The notes under the pieces: model-generated | Told to the model about the DNA's origin: nothing | Databases searched by the model: none | The model's input: the letters and a program-made list of their open reading frames with translations, nothing else | Shown here: positions 1 through 5,120 of the stretch, one piece after another | Layout of the letters: the number at the start of each line of letters is the position of its first letter | How positions within the stretch are numbered: the first letter of the stretch is position 1 | Source: Clostridia bacterium | GTDB taxonomy: Bacteria > Bacillota_A > Clostridia > Oscillospirales > CAG-272 | Length of the DNA: 5,120 nt | Reading direction: 5' to 3' | NCBI GenBank assembly: GCA_017411885.1 | Contig: JAFQPF010000208.1 | Span: 1-5,120 of the forward strand | Translations under genes and position numbers: made by a program

Positions 1-1
1 C

Positions 2-1426
2 TCAATGCTTGACGAGATCTTCGCCGTAGACACGAACTTCGACCTTACAGGCAGAGAGATCGCGTTTGCGGGGCAGGATGCAAAATTATATTTTCTTGAC
101 AGCTTTATGAACGGCGACCGATTTGAGCGTCTGCTCATATTTTTTGCCGAGCTGCAAAAGGATAAGCGCATCACGCCGGCTGATGCCGTGCGCTTTGTAA
201 AGGAAGCGGTGCCATACAGTGAGGTTACGACTACAAACGATACCGAACAGCTTATATATTTCGTCATGTCGGGAACGATATGCCTTATCTCAAGCGCGTT
301 TCCGTCCGAAGCTGTCATAATTGATCTGCGTTATTACCCCTCGCGCTCTATCGGCGAGCCGAGCAACGACAAGGTCCTGCGCGGAGCGCGCGACGGCTTT
401 GTAGAGGCGGTCAAGCCGAATATTAGTATGATACGCAGACGTATCCGTGACACGAATTTCCGCGCGAAGCGTGTGGTGGTCGGCAAGAAAAGCAAGACCG
501 ACGTGGCTATATGCTACCTTGAGGGTGTTGCCGATGAAGCTTATGTAAAAAAGCTTGAAAAAAAGCTTGCGGAGCTTGAGGTAGGCTCGCTTTCTCTCGG
601 GCACCAAAGCCTTGCGGAGGCGCTCGTGCCGACAAAATGGTATAATCCGTTTCCGAAATTCCGCTACAGCGAAAGACCTGACACAGCGGCGGCATCAATA
701 CTTGAGGGGAGCGTTGTGATAGTAACAGACGCATCCCCCGAGGTTATGATATTGCCGACAGGCATATTCGATTTTTTACAAGAGGCAAACGATTACTATC
801 TGCCGCCCTTTACCGGATGCTACCTGCGTGTGCTTCGCCATATAGTCTTTTTTATTACACTCGTGCTGACGCCGACCTGGTATCTTCTGATACAGAACGC
901 AGACCGTCTGCCCGGATGGCTTGATTTTATAAAGATCACGCACGAATACAGCCTTCCGCTTATAGTTCAGCTTTTTTTGGTCGAGTTCGCGCTTGACGGA
1001 CTAAAGCTTGCCTCGCTCAATACTCCCGATACGCTCACAAATTCGCTTTCGGTCGTCGGCGGTCTTATACTCGGCGACTTCGCCGTTGAGATAGGCTGGC
1101 TGATTCCCGAGGTCATCGTGTATATGGCGGTCGTAGCTATCGCAAACTTTACCCAGCCGAGCTACGAGCTTGGCTTCGCATTCAAATTTATGCGTATGCT
1201 TATGCTGATAATGACCGCCTTGCTTGGTGTGATCGGGTATATCGCGTCGGCTTTGATTGTGATATTCCTTATCGTTTCAAACAATACCGTGGACGGTAGC
1301 CGCAGCTATCTTTATCCGCTTATCCCCTTTAACGGTAAGGCACTTATGCGCGTGCTTTTCAGAGTCAGCGCGAAGTACGCAAATGAAGATCCGAAAATCA
1401 AAACCGGTGAGGGAGGTGATCAGTGA
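2..1426 (+). CDS. spoVAF: Stage V sporulation protein AF-like (GerA-family spore membrane protein), 5' end probably outside window
   Basis: Spore inner-membrane protein of the GerA family (A-subunit type). In Bacillus, SpoVAF is encoded with the SpoVA dipicolinate channel proteins and is thought to act with germinant-receptor-type complexes. Residues 1-270 (counted from the Met at base 5) form the soluble N-terminal region, with family signatures RGARDGFVEAVKPNISMIRRRIRD (about 126-149, given here only as landmarks), GKKSKTDVA (160-168) and WNPFP-like WYNPFPKFRYSERPD (212-226). The membrane part follows PTGIFDFLQEANDYY (251-265), with hydrophobic segments at roughly 274-296, 316-332, 346-385 and 395-425, and ends with YLYPLIPFNGKAL. 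The RRRIRD and SERPDTAAA features fit SpoVAF better than GerAA as I remember the families. SpoVAF is about 490 residues, and the frame is open to the left edge with no ribosome binding site visible before the Met at base 5, so the true start is probably just upstream. No other spoVA gene is visible. Confidence 0.85.
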   Translation, partial: SMLDEIFAVDTNFDLTGREIAFAGQDAKLYFLDSFMNGDRFERLLIFFAELQKDKRITPADAVRFVKEAVPYSEVTTTNDTEQLIYFVMSGTICLISSAFPSEAVIIDLRYYPSRSIGEPSNDKVLRGARDGFVEAVKPNISMIRRRIRDTNFRAKRVVVGKKSKTDVAICYLEGVADEAYVKKLEKKLAELEVGSLSLGHQSLAEALVPTKWYNPFPKFRYSERPDTAAASILEGSVVIVTDASPEVMILPTGIFDFLQEANDYYLPPFTGCYLRVLRHIVFFITLVLTPTWYLLIQNADRLPGWLDFIKITHEYSLPLIVQLFLVEFALDGLKLASLNTPDTLTNSLSVVGGLILGDFAVEIGWLIPEVIVYMAVVAIANFTQPSYELGFAFKFMRMLMLIMTALLGVIGYIASALIVIFLIVSNNTVDGSRSYLYPLIPFNGKALMRVLFRVSAKYANEDPKIKTGEGGDQ

Positions 1427-1437
1427 TCATTCTCCTC
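1409..1437 (+). other. Imperfect inverted repeat across the convergent gene junction, possible weak shared terminator
   Basis: Bases 1409-1420 can pair with 1426-1437 around a 5-nt loop, giving about 12 pairs with one A-C mismatch and three G-U pairs on the + strand. Neither side is followed by a clear T run, so a terminator role is weak. It is the only hairpin seen between two genes whose stop codons abut. It would also hide the strong ribosome-binding-like sequence at 1412-1421. Confidence 0.2.
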
Positions 1438-1452
1438 TTGACTCGGCAATGA
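1412..1452 (+). pseudogene. Full-length Shine-Dalgarno plus GTGA-coupled start leading into a 9-codon dead-end frame
   Basis: GGAGGTGATC (1412-1421) matches ten bases of the 16S rRNA anti-Shine-Dalgarno end. It sits 6 nt (from GGAGG) ahead of a GTG at 1423, which overlaps the spoVAF stop as GTGA, the usual arrangement for translational coupling inside an operon. The frame reads only nine codons and stops at 1450-1452, inside the 3' end of the convergent gene. Either this is the remnant start of a lost downstream operon gene, or the sequence is a chance product of the Gly-Gly-Asp-Gln C-terminus of SpoVAF. It is not a functional gene as it stands. Confidence 0.25.
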
Positions 1453-2560
1453 CGGTGGTGCTTTCCATAGCGTCTGTGCATATCTGCATCATCGTCCTGC
1501 CGCGGTTTATAACAAGCTCGCTTCCGTCGTCAAGATAGTACGAAGCGGGCGTTTTTGTGTCAGCCTTTTTCCAGGTGATGTTGACCTTTCCGCCTCGGGT
1601 AATGTAAATACCCTTGCCCTCACCTGTTACCTTAACGCTGTAGTGGCCGTATTTGTCACCCGTGTTGTAGGTGGAGCAATAGAGAATAATAATGTTGTCA
1701 AATTTAAGCTGCTCTCCCGTGGAGTTGTCCGACTGTGCCTTATCAAACTGGTAACGCTCGTAAAGCGCGTTTTCTTCATTATATATATAATAGGGCGAGT
1801 GCTCTGCCGAATAGCTTACAGATACGTATTTCGCGCTTTGATCCTCGGGTATGGTCTCGCTTTCAAAATCGCAGAAATTAAACGGCTGCTTGAAGTCCTC
1901 CTTTGCGTCAGACCTGTAACTCTTGAAGCTTATTCCGCTTGTTATCTTTTCACCGCTTGTCATAAGCGTGTGCTCAAGCGACATCGTCTTTCTGCGCTCG
2001 CTGTCGCGGTAGAAGGTGTCGGGCAAATACATATTAACGCCGTCGAGATTGTTGATGCCGGTCGATTTTATTCTCTTGTAAGCATCGTTGCTTCCGCCCG
2101 CGTGAACGTAAACGGCATCGTGATTGTAGGCAAGATCAATATAATATTCACGGCTTGATCTTACCGAGCCGATAACAGGTGCGCTTTCGTAGTCGTGGTA
2201 TACAGCCATCAGTCTTGTCTGCGCGCCCTCGACGATGCATTCGTATATAACATCGGCAAATGACGTGCCTTCCTGGGGCATAGCATCGCGGATGTTGTTT
2301 ATCATAACAGCAACCGGACGCTTATTTGCAAGCTCTTCGGTGGTTTCAAGTCCTGTGAGAGGGTTTATGTATTCGGGAATAACGAAAGCGGGAAGCTCTT
2401 CGCTTTCGGATTCGCTTTCCGTAGTGTCTGTCACGTCAATGATTACAGTGTCGCTTTCACTTGTGTCCTCGCGTTTTTCGATTATTTTGTCGCACGAAGC
2501 GCAAAAGAGAAGTGCGGCAAGTGTAAGAAAAGCGGCAAGTGCTTTAATTTTGTAGTTCAT
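1427..2560 (-). CDS. DUF3048 (YerB-type) lipoprotein
   Basis: Exported, probably lipid-anchored protein of the YerB/DUF3048 family; the molecular role of the family is not established. Counting from the ATG at 2560 (377 residues), residues 1-19 are a hydrophobic signal segment leading to CASC (20-23), with Cys23 the likely lipidated residue. The -3 position is Cys, so the lipobox is not canonical. Residues about 31-56 are a Ser/Thr/Asp/Glu-rich linker. The N-terminal DUF3048 domain runs about 64-205, with INPLTGLETTEELANKRPVAVMINN, VEGAQTRLMAVY, GSVRSSREYYIDLA, YVHAGGS and FYRD as landmarks. The C-terminal DUF3048 domain runs about 240-372, including the NITWKK strand and the closing GRTMMQI segment. 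The GAAAGGA ribosome site (2575-2569) lies 8 nt from the ATG at 2560 but only 2 nt from an upstream in-frame ATG at 2566, so 2560 is preferred. A perfect sigma-A promoter precedes it, so it is probably monocistronic. Confidence 0.88.
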   Translation of the reverse strand: MNYKIKALAAFLTLAALLFCASCDKIIEKREDTSESDTVIIDVTDTTESESESEELPAFVIPEYINPLTGLETTEELANKRPVAVMINNIRDAMPQEGTSFADVIYECIVEGAQTRLMAVYHDYESAPVIGSVRSSREYYIDLAYNHDAVYVHAGGSNDAYKRIKSTGINNLDGVNMYLPDTFYRDSERRKTMSLEHTLMTSGEKITSGISFKSYRSDAKEDFKQPFNFCDFESETIPEDQSAKYVSVSYSAEHSPYYIYNEENALYERYQFDKAQSDNSTGEQLKFDNIIILYCSTYNTGDKYGHYSVKVTGEGKGIYITRGGKVNITWKKADTKTPASYYLDDGSELVINRGRTMMQICTDAMESTTVIAESRGE

Positions 2561-2568
2561 AATCATAT

Positions 2569-2575
2569 TCCTTTC
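2569..2575 (-). promoter_or_regulatory. Ribosome binding site that decides the lipoprotein start
   Basis: On the minus strand this reads GAAAGGA. The spacing is 8 nt to the ATG at 2560 and 2 nt to the ATG at 2566, which favours the inner start; the choice changes the product by only two residues. Confidence 0.6.
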
Positions 2576-2594
2576 AACAGATGCATATACATAT

Positions 2595-2623
2595 ATTATA
2601 TACCCTCACGCGGAGTTTGTCAA
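2595..2623 (-). promoter_or_regulatory. Consensus sigma-A promoter for the DUF3048 lipoprotein gene
   Basis: The minus strand carries TTGACA (2623-2618), a 17-bp spacer and TATAAT (2600-2595): both hexamers are exact consensus at optimal spacing. Transcription should start near 2588, giving a leader of about 28 nt before the ATG at 2560. This suggests strong vegetative expression rather than sporulation-specific control. Confidence 0.85.
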
Positions 2624-2672
2624 ATGAAATATGGCGGATTTTGTGAGTATTGCACGCTAAAGGAAAAAGGTA

Positions 2673-2701
2673 TTGACAAGAGCCCTTAAAGATAGTATAA
2701 T
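2673..2701 (+). promoter_or_regulatory. Consensus sigma-A promoter for the small protein gene
   Basis: TTGACA (2673-2678), 17-bp spacer, TATAAT (2696-2701), again both exact consensus. The predicted start is near 2708. It diverges from the lipoprotein promoter, and 49 bp separate the two -35 boxes. I see no clear operator or symmetrical repeat between them. Confidence 0.85.
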
Positions 2702-2731
2702 ATAAAGGATGAATTTGTCCGCGCGGCGGTG

Positions 2732-2746
2732 CTTTTACAGTAAAAG
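2732..2746 (+). promoter_or_regulatory. Small hairpin abutting the ribosome binding site of the 96-residue protein
   Basis: CTTTTA (2732-2737) and TAAAAG (2741-2746) form a 6-bp, AT-rich inverted repeat with a 3-nt loop. Its 3' arm overlaps the first two bases of the AGGAAG ribosome site (2745-2750), which lies 8 nt before the ATG at 2759. It may modulate translation slightly; the fold is weak and could be chance. Confidence 0.25.
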
Positions 2747-2758
2747 GAAGAATTGAAA

Positions 2759-3049
2759 ATGGCTAATATACTTGATAAGGAAAAATATATTATGTTCCGC
2801 GGCAAGCCCCTTGTAAGACAGGACGGTCAGTACCTTTACGGTAGCCTCGATGAATCGCATACTCTCTTTTTGGGCGTCCATAATACCGAAAAGGTCGGCG
2901 AATATGAGCTTGCGGGCGATATCACCGTTATGGTGCGCTCAAATGCTGACGGTAAGATCGAAAAAATGGCGAAGAAGCACGGGCTTTATGAAGCGCTTGA
3001 TATCGGTGCCGCATGGCTTGACCTTGCTATCAAGGGAAAGCTCGGTTGA
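2759..3049 (+). CDS. Conserved-looking small protein of unknown function (96 residues)
   Basis: Short soluble protein with no signal peptide, no membrane segment and no cysteine. It starts MANILDKEKYIMFRGKPLVR. The middle has alternating hydrophobic/charged stretches suggesting beta strands (YIMFRGKPLVR, HTLFLGVHN, DITVMVRSN), and the C-terminus a helix (GLYEALDIGAAWLDLAIKGK). The pattern of a compact strand-rich front followed by GLYEA.DIG..WL resembles small uncharacterised Clostridia proteins I have seen, but I cannot name a family or function. An in-frame TTG at 2753 would add two residues, but the AGGAAG ribosome site (2745-2750) is 8 nt from the ATG at 2759 and only 2 nt from the TTG, so the ATG is preferred. 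It has its own perfect promoter and a terminator hairpin, so it is a single-gene unit. Confidence 0.85.
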   Translation: MANILDKEKYIMFRGKPLVRQDGQYLYGSLDESHTLFLGVHNTEKVGEYELAGDITVMVRSNADGKIEKMAKKHGLYEALDIGAAWLDLAIKGKLG

Positions 3050-3078
3050 GTTTGGATTATTGGTTGATTGGTTTTATT

Positions 3079-3116
3079 GCGAGAGGGGTGCTTTTGGATA
3101 AAAGCCCCCCTCTCGC
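3079..3116 (+). terminator. Long hairpin, probable intrinsic terminator of the small protein gene
   Basis: Arms 3079-3095 and 3100-3116 pair over 17 positions with a single T-C mismatch and a GGAT loop. The base is GC-rich (GCGAGAGGGG against CCCCTCTCGC), capped by CTTTT/AAAAG. It begins 29 bp after the stop codon. Only TTTG follows, so the U tract is short; the very stable stem makes termination likely but perhaps incomplete. Confidence 0.75.
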
Positions 3117-3209
3117 TTTGTCGAAATCGCATTATGCCTTTTCCCGTCGAATAAATATTAACAAATTGTGAACTTTAGAAAAAAGTTGCCTAAAAATGTT
3201 AAGTAAATA

Positions 3210-3238
3210 TTGACAGAAAAAATATTATATGGTACAAT
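3210..3238 (+). promoter_or_regulatory. Very strong sigma-A promoter with extended -10, driving the leader RNA and exported protein
   Basis: TTGACA (3210-3215), 17-bp spacer, TACAAT (3233-3238), with TGG immediately before the -10 (3230-3232) forming an extended -10. The upstream region is AT-rich with A/T runs resembling an UP element. The predicted start, about 7 nt past the -10, is near 3245, the first base of the structured leader RNA. Confidence 0.85.
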
Positions 3239-3244
3239 CAACAT

Positions 3245-3435
3245 AGTTATAGTGCTATACGTGTAACCGCGGCACGAGCAAGGACCCTGACGGGTGAGGT
3301 CGGAAGGGTTTGCCCCATAAACGGCGAAGCGCAAAGCACGGACCGAAGTGAATACTAAGACGTCCGTAAGCCGGCGCAAGGACACCTTGTCCCCGGTGAA
3401 AATCGGGGCAGGTTGGTATGCGCTCGGTAATAACT
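3245..3435 (+). ncRNA. Structured leader RNA of unassigned family (candidate cis-regulatory or stabilising element)
   Basis: About 190 nt whose ends pair with each other. The basal stem runs 3245-3250 with 3430-3435 (AGTTAT/ATAACT), 3251-3255 with 3420-3424, 3257-3260 with 3416-3419, and 3265-3268 with 3411-3414. Inside are 3322-3325 with 3370-3373 (CGGC/GCCG) enclosing 3338-3343 with 3362-3367 (ACGGAC/GTCCGT); 3380-3384 with 3388-3392 or a shifted neighbour; and 3391-3397 with 3402-3408, a 7-bp stem with a GAAA (GNRA) tetraloop. The 5' domain (about 3278-3315) has competing pairings, GCAA/TTGC with GACC/GGTC, or CCC/GGG. The region is GC-rich between AT-rich flanks and has no convincing reading frame. 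The predicted transcript start coincides with the first stem base. Known riboswitch signatures were not recognised. It could be a riboswitch, an mRNA-stabilising leader, or a processed small RNA. Confidence 0.65.
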
Positions 3436-3446
3436 TAAATTTATTA

Positions 3447-3460
3447 TTTTTTTCAGGAGG
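3447..3460 (+). promoter_or_regulatory. U tract and strong ribosome binding site between leader RNA and exported protein gene
   Basis: Seven T residues (3447-3453) are followed one base later by AGGAGG (3455-3460), 8 nt before the ATG at 3469. The ribosome site is ideal for Firmicutes and sets the gene start. The T run after a closing RNA stem could also act as a conditional terminator, though the nearest stem is AT-rich and separated from the run by 11 bases. Confidence 0.7.
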
Positions 3461-3468
3461 AAAAAATT

Positions 3469-5120
3469 ATGAATCGCAAGAATTTTGCAATTCGCGCACT
3501 TTCGGTGCTTCTTTGCACCCTTATGCTCGTTGGAATGATTCCGTTTTCAATGAGCGCAGCGGCTGAACCCGTAGTGCTTGACGCAGAGGATATTACAATC
3601 GTTATCCCCGAAGCGCTCAGTATCGCATACGGCTTGACTCAGTCATATGACGTTGCAACAGGCGTAAAGACCCTTTCGGCTTCTAAGTCTGCTCAGATCG
3701 TAGACGGCCACCGTTTTTACGTAAACTTTGCTGATGCAGGCGTTAAGATCAGAGAGTACCCCTACATCGCAGTAGGCGTAACAACAAAGAATATCCCCGG
3801 CACAAAGCTTGACTGGGATACAACAACAGATCCCGGTAAGAGACTCTGGGGCAGAAAATTTACAGTTCCTAACGACGGAAACATTTCCAAGCTCATTATT
3901 GATGGCGCAGGCTATACCGGCGGTGAACAGGGCGGCTTCAACGACGCTCGTCGTGACGGAGCTGTTTATTCACAGTTCGAAATCCGTCCTGGCGTAGTAG
4001 GCGAAACAGCAAATGTTGGCGAAACTATCGCATTCCAGTACGTTGCATTCTTCGCAACACAGCTCGAAGCTGAAAACTTCGTATACAGCTACACAGCACC
4101 CAAGCAGGCTATCTTCTATGCTGACGAAGAAGGTACTGACGTGCTTGATTCTTACTACCTTACAGAAGAAGGCGCGGCTGTAGTTCTTCCCGACGAAGAA
4201 CCCACAGCAGCTAACAAGAAGTTCGTTGGTTGGTACATCGGCGAAGACGAAGTTACCGCTCAAACAACTATCGACGATATTTCTGTTGACTTCAAGGTAT
4301 ATCCTAAGTTCGTTGACGCATACACAGTAAGATTTATGCTCGACGACGTTACAGAGTTCGCAACAGATACATACGTAGAAGGCGATACACTTGTTCTTCC
4401 TACCGAAATTCCCGAAGTAGACGGCTTTGTATTCAAGGGCTGGATCGACGCGGAAGAAGGCACAGAAGTAACAGCAAGTGTTGATTACTATGCAGACTGG
4501 GCTGAAGCTTACAAGGCAGAATTCTACCTTAACGAAGAAGACGTAGATGCTTATGATGCAGTTCAGGCAGAAGCAGGCCTCGCTCTCGGCGAAGTTCCCG
4601 CAGCTCCCGTACTTAAGGGCTATGAATTCATTGGTTGGTTTGCTGAAGACGTAGAAATTACAGCTGAAACAGTTCTCGAATCCGACGTAGTTGCTTATGC
4701 AGTATACGAAGCAGCTGAAGAACCTGTTCGCGTAATTTATATGCTCGACGAAAAGAACGTATTTGAAATCGTTTACGGTACAACCGCAAACGTTATCACA
4801 GATCTCGTTCCCACAGATGCAATATCCATCCCCGGCATGACATTTGCTGGCTGGGATTTTGCAAATGCAGAAGGTATCGAAGCCGGTGCAGACCTCACAG
4901 CTATCATCGGTACATATCTCACAGCAGATAACTTTGATATAAAGGTACTTCCTACCTTCGAAACAAATGAGGGTGGCAATGAAGAAGAAGAGGAAGCTGA
5001 CCTCGGTTACGTTCTCTACACACCCGTAAATGATACTCTCTCCGCTCGTAGTCAGGGTGCATATACCGGTGTTAAGGATGCTGATCCTACATACGGTTCC
5101 ATACTCCACTTCACAAACAA
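3469..5120 (+). CDS. Exported acidic protein with InlB/Flg_new-like repeats, 3' end beyond window
   Basis: Frame open from ATG 3469 to the right edge (550 codons plus two bases, no stop). Residues 1-32 are a typical Sec signal peptide: basic start MNRKN, a hydrophobic core, then SAAA before Glu33. Residues 33-211 form a domain I cannot name, probably beta-rich, ending FFATQLEAENFVYSYTAP. Four degenerate repeats follow at about 212-284, 285-347, 348-419 and 420-497. Each starts with a strand of the YTVRFMLD type and carries a G-W core (Trp255, 325, 390, 462), as in Listeria-Bacteroides/InlB B-repeats (Flg_new). An acidic Glu-rich linker (498-511) leads to a further segment. Such proteins are usually surface-exposed or secreted; no anchor is visible because the C-terminus is missing. 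The promoter, ribosome site and narrow codon choice (GAA, GCA, GTA, ACA, GAC) point to high expression. Adhesion or substrate binding is possible but inferred. Confidence 0.88.
   Translation, partial: MNRKNFAIRALSVLLCTLMLVGMIPFSMSAAAEPVVLDAEDITIVIPEALSIAYGLTQSYDVATGVKTLSASKSAQIVDGHRFYVNFADAGVKIREYPYIAVGVTTKNIPGTKLDWDTTTDPGKRLWGRKFTVPNDGNISKLIIDGAGYTGGEQGGFNDARRDGAVYSQFEIRPGVVGETANVGETIAFQYVAFFATQLEAENFVYSYTAPKQAIFYADEEGTDVLDSYYLTEEGAAVVLPDEEPTAANKKFVGWYIGEDEVTAQTTIDDISVDFKVYPKFVDAYTVRFMLDDVTEFATDTYVEGDTLVLPTEIPEVDGFVFKGWIDAEEGTEVTASVDYYADWAEAYKAEFYLNEEDVDAYDAVQAEAGLALGEVPAAPVLKGYEFIGWFAEDVEITAETVLESDVVAYAVYEAAEEPVRVIYMLDEKNVFEIVYGTTANVITDLVPTDAISIPGMTFAGWDFANAEGIEAGADLTAIIGTYLTADNFDIKVLPTFETNEGGNEEEEEADLGYVLYTPVNDTLSARSQGAYTGVKDADPTYGSILHFTN
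4102..4959 (+). repeat. Four tandem degenerate protein repeats, InlB B-repeat/Flg_new-like
   Basis: Units begin at bases 4102, 4321, 4510 and 4726 and are 63-78 codons long. Shared pattern: hydrophobic-aromatic strand (AIFYADEE, VRFMLDD, AEFYLNEE, VIYMLDE), a 'LP.' or 'VP.' turn, then F.GW core, then a closing strand. Units 1 and 3 are most alike (FVGWYIGEDEVTA against FIGWFAEDVEITA). Divergence at DNA level indicates old duplications rather than recent slippage. Confidence 0.7.

Noticed and set aside
1643..2158. 171-codon open frame on the plus strand
   Set aside because: It lies wholly inside the well-supported DUF3048 gene on the other strand, with no ribosome site or recognisable protein.
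3261..3275. Resemblance to the T-box sequence around AACCGCGG
   Set aside because: Only part of the T-box is matched, it lies at the 5' end of the transcript with no Stem I region before it, and the downstream gene is not an amino-acid gene.
3296..3315. GGTGAGGTCGGAAGGG-like segment resembling SRP RNA domain IV or an M-box fragment
   Set aside because: The AGCAGC half of the SRP loop is missing and no further M-box sequence follows, so it is treated as coincidence.
3323..3377. Resemblance to a cyclic-di-GMP-I (GEMM) riboswitch: CGCAAAGC followed by a hairpin and GCCGG
   Set aside because: The matching GGGCAAACC-type strand and GNRA hairpin are not in the required order upstream, and the whole element is about twice the usual GEMM length. 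It is worth one covariance-model search, but I do not claim it.
3348..3566. 72-codon frame overlapping the leader RNA and the start of the exported protein
   Set aside because: It crosses RNA helices and then runs out of frame through the signal peptide of the real gene; it has no ribosome site at its start.
3970..5109. 379-codon open frame on the minus strand
   Set aside because: Its translation is dominated by Cys, Phe and Val with no domain, and arises from the antisense reading of GCA/GAA/GTA-rich codons. The plus frame starting at 3469 has promoter, ribosome site, signal peptide and repeats.
1..5120. CRISPR arrays, insertion sequences, tRNA or rRNA genes
   Set aside because: No regularly spaced direct repeats, transposase reading frame, terminal inverted repeats or tRNA/rRNA signatures were seen.

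Overview
The window looks like the chromosome of an endospore-forming, anaerobic Clostridia-type Firmicute, plausibly of the Oscillospiraceae/Ruminococcaceae kind. The supporting signs are a SpoVAF-type spore germination/spore membrane protein, a DUF3048 (YerB-type) lipoprotein, strong AGGAGG-type ribosome binding sites, consensus sigma-A promoters, and an exported protein with InlB/Flg_new-like repeats typical of gut Firmicutes. The taxonomy is an inference from gene content, not from a marker gene.

Layout. Bases 2-1426 (+) hold spoVAF, probably missing a few codons beyond the left edge. It meets a convergent DUF3048 lipoprotein gene (2560-1427, -) with no bases between the stop codons: the palindrome TGATCA supplies TGA on both strands. 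Bases 2567-2758 are a divergent promoter region with two exact-consensus sigma-A promoters (TTGACA-17-TATAAT), one for each direction. Bases 2759-3049 (+) encode a 96-residue protein of unknown function, followed by a long hairpin (3079-3116) that probably terminates its transcript. Bases 3117-3209 are AT-rich and show nothing recognisable.

The right third is one expression unit. It has a very strong promoter (3210-3238: perfect -35, extended -10), then about 190 nt (3245-3435) that folds into a closed multi-branched RNA whose first paired base is the predicted transcription start. A U-rich tract and a perfect AGGAGG follow. Next comes a long exported protein gene from 3469 that stays open to the right edge (550 codons visible). 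That protein has a signal peptide, an uncharacterised domain of about 180 residues, four degenerate InlB/Flg_new-like repeats and an acidic linker, and it is very rich in Glu, Asp and Ala. The long reading frame on the opposite strand (5109-3970) is a shadow of its codon bias.

The genes do not form one pathway. SpoVAF works in the spore inner membrane, the DUF3048 protein on the cell surface, and the repeat protein at the envelope or outside. The most interesting feature is the structured leader RNA in front of the apparently highly expressed surface protein; I could not assign it to a known riboswitch or RNA family by eye.
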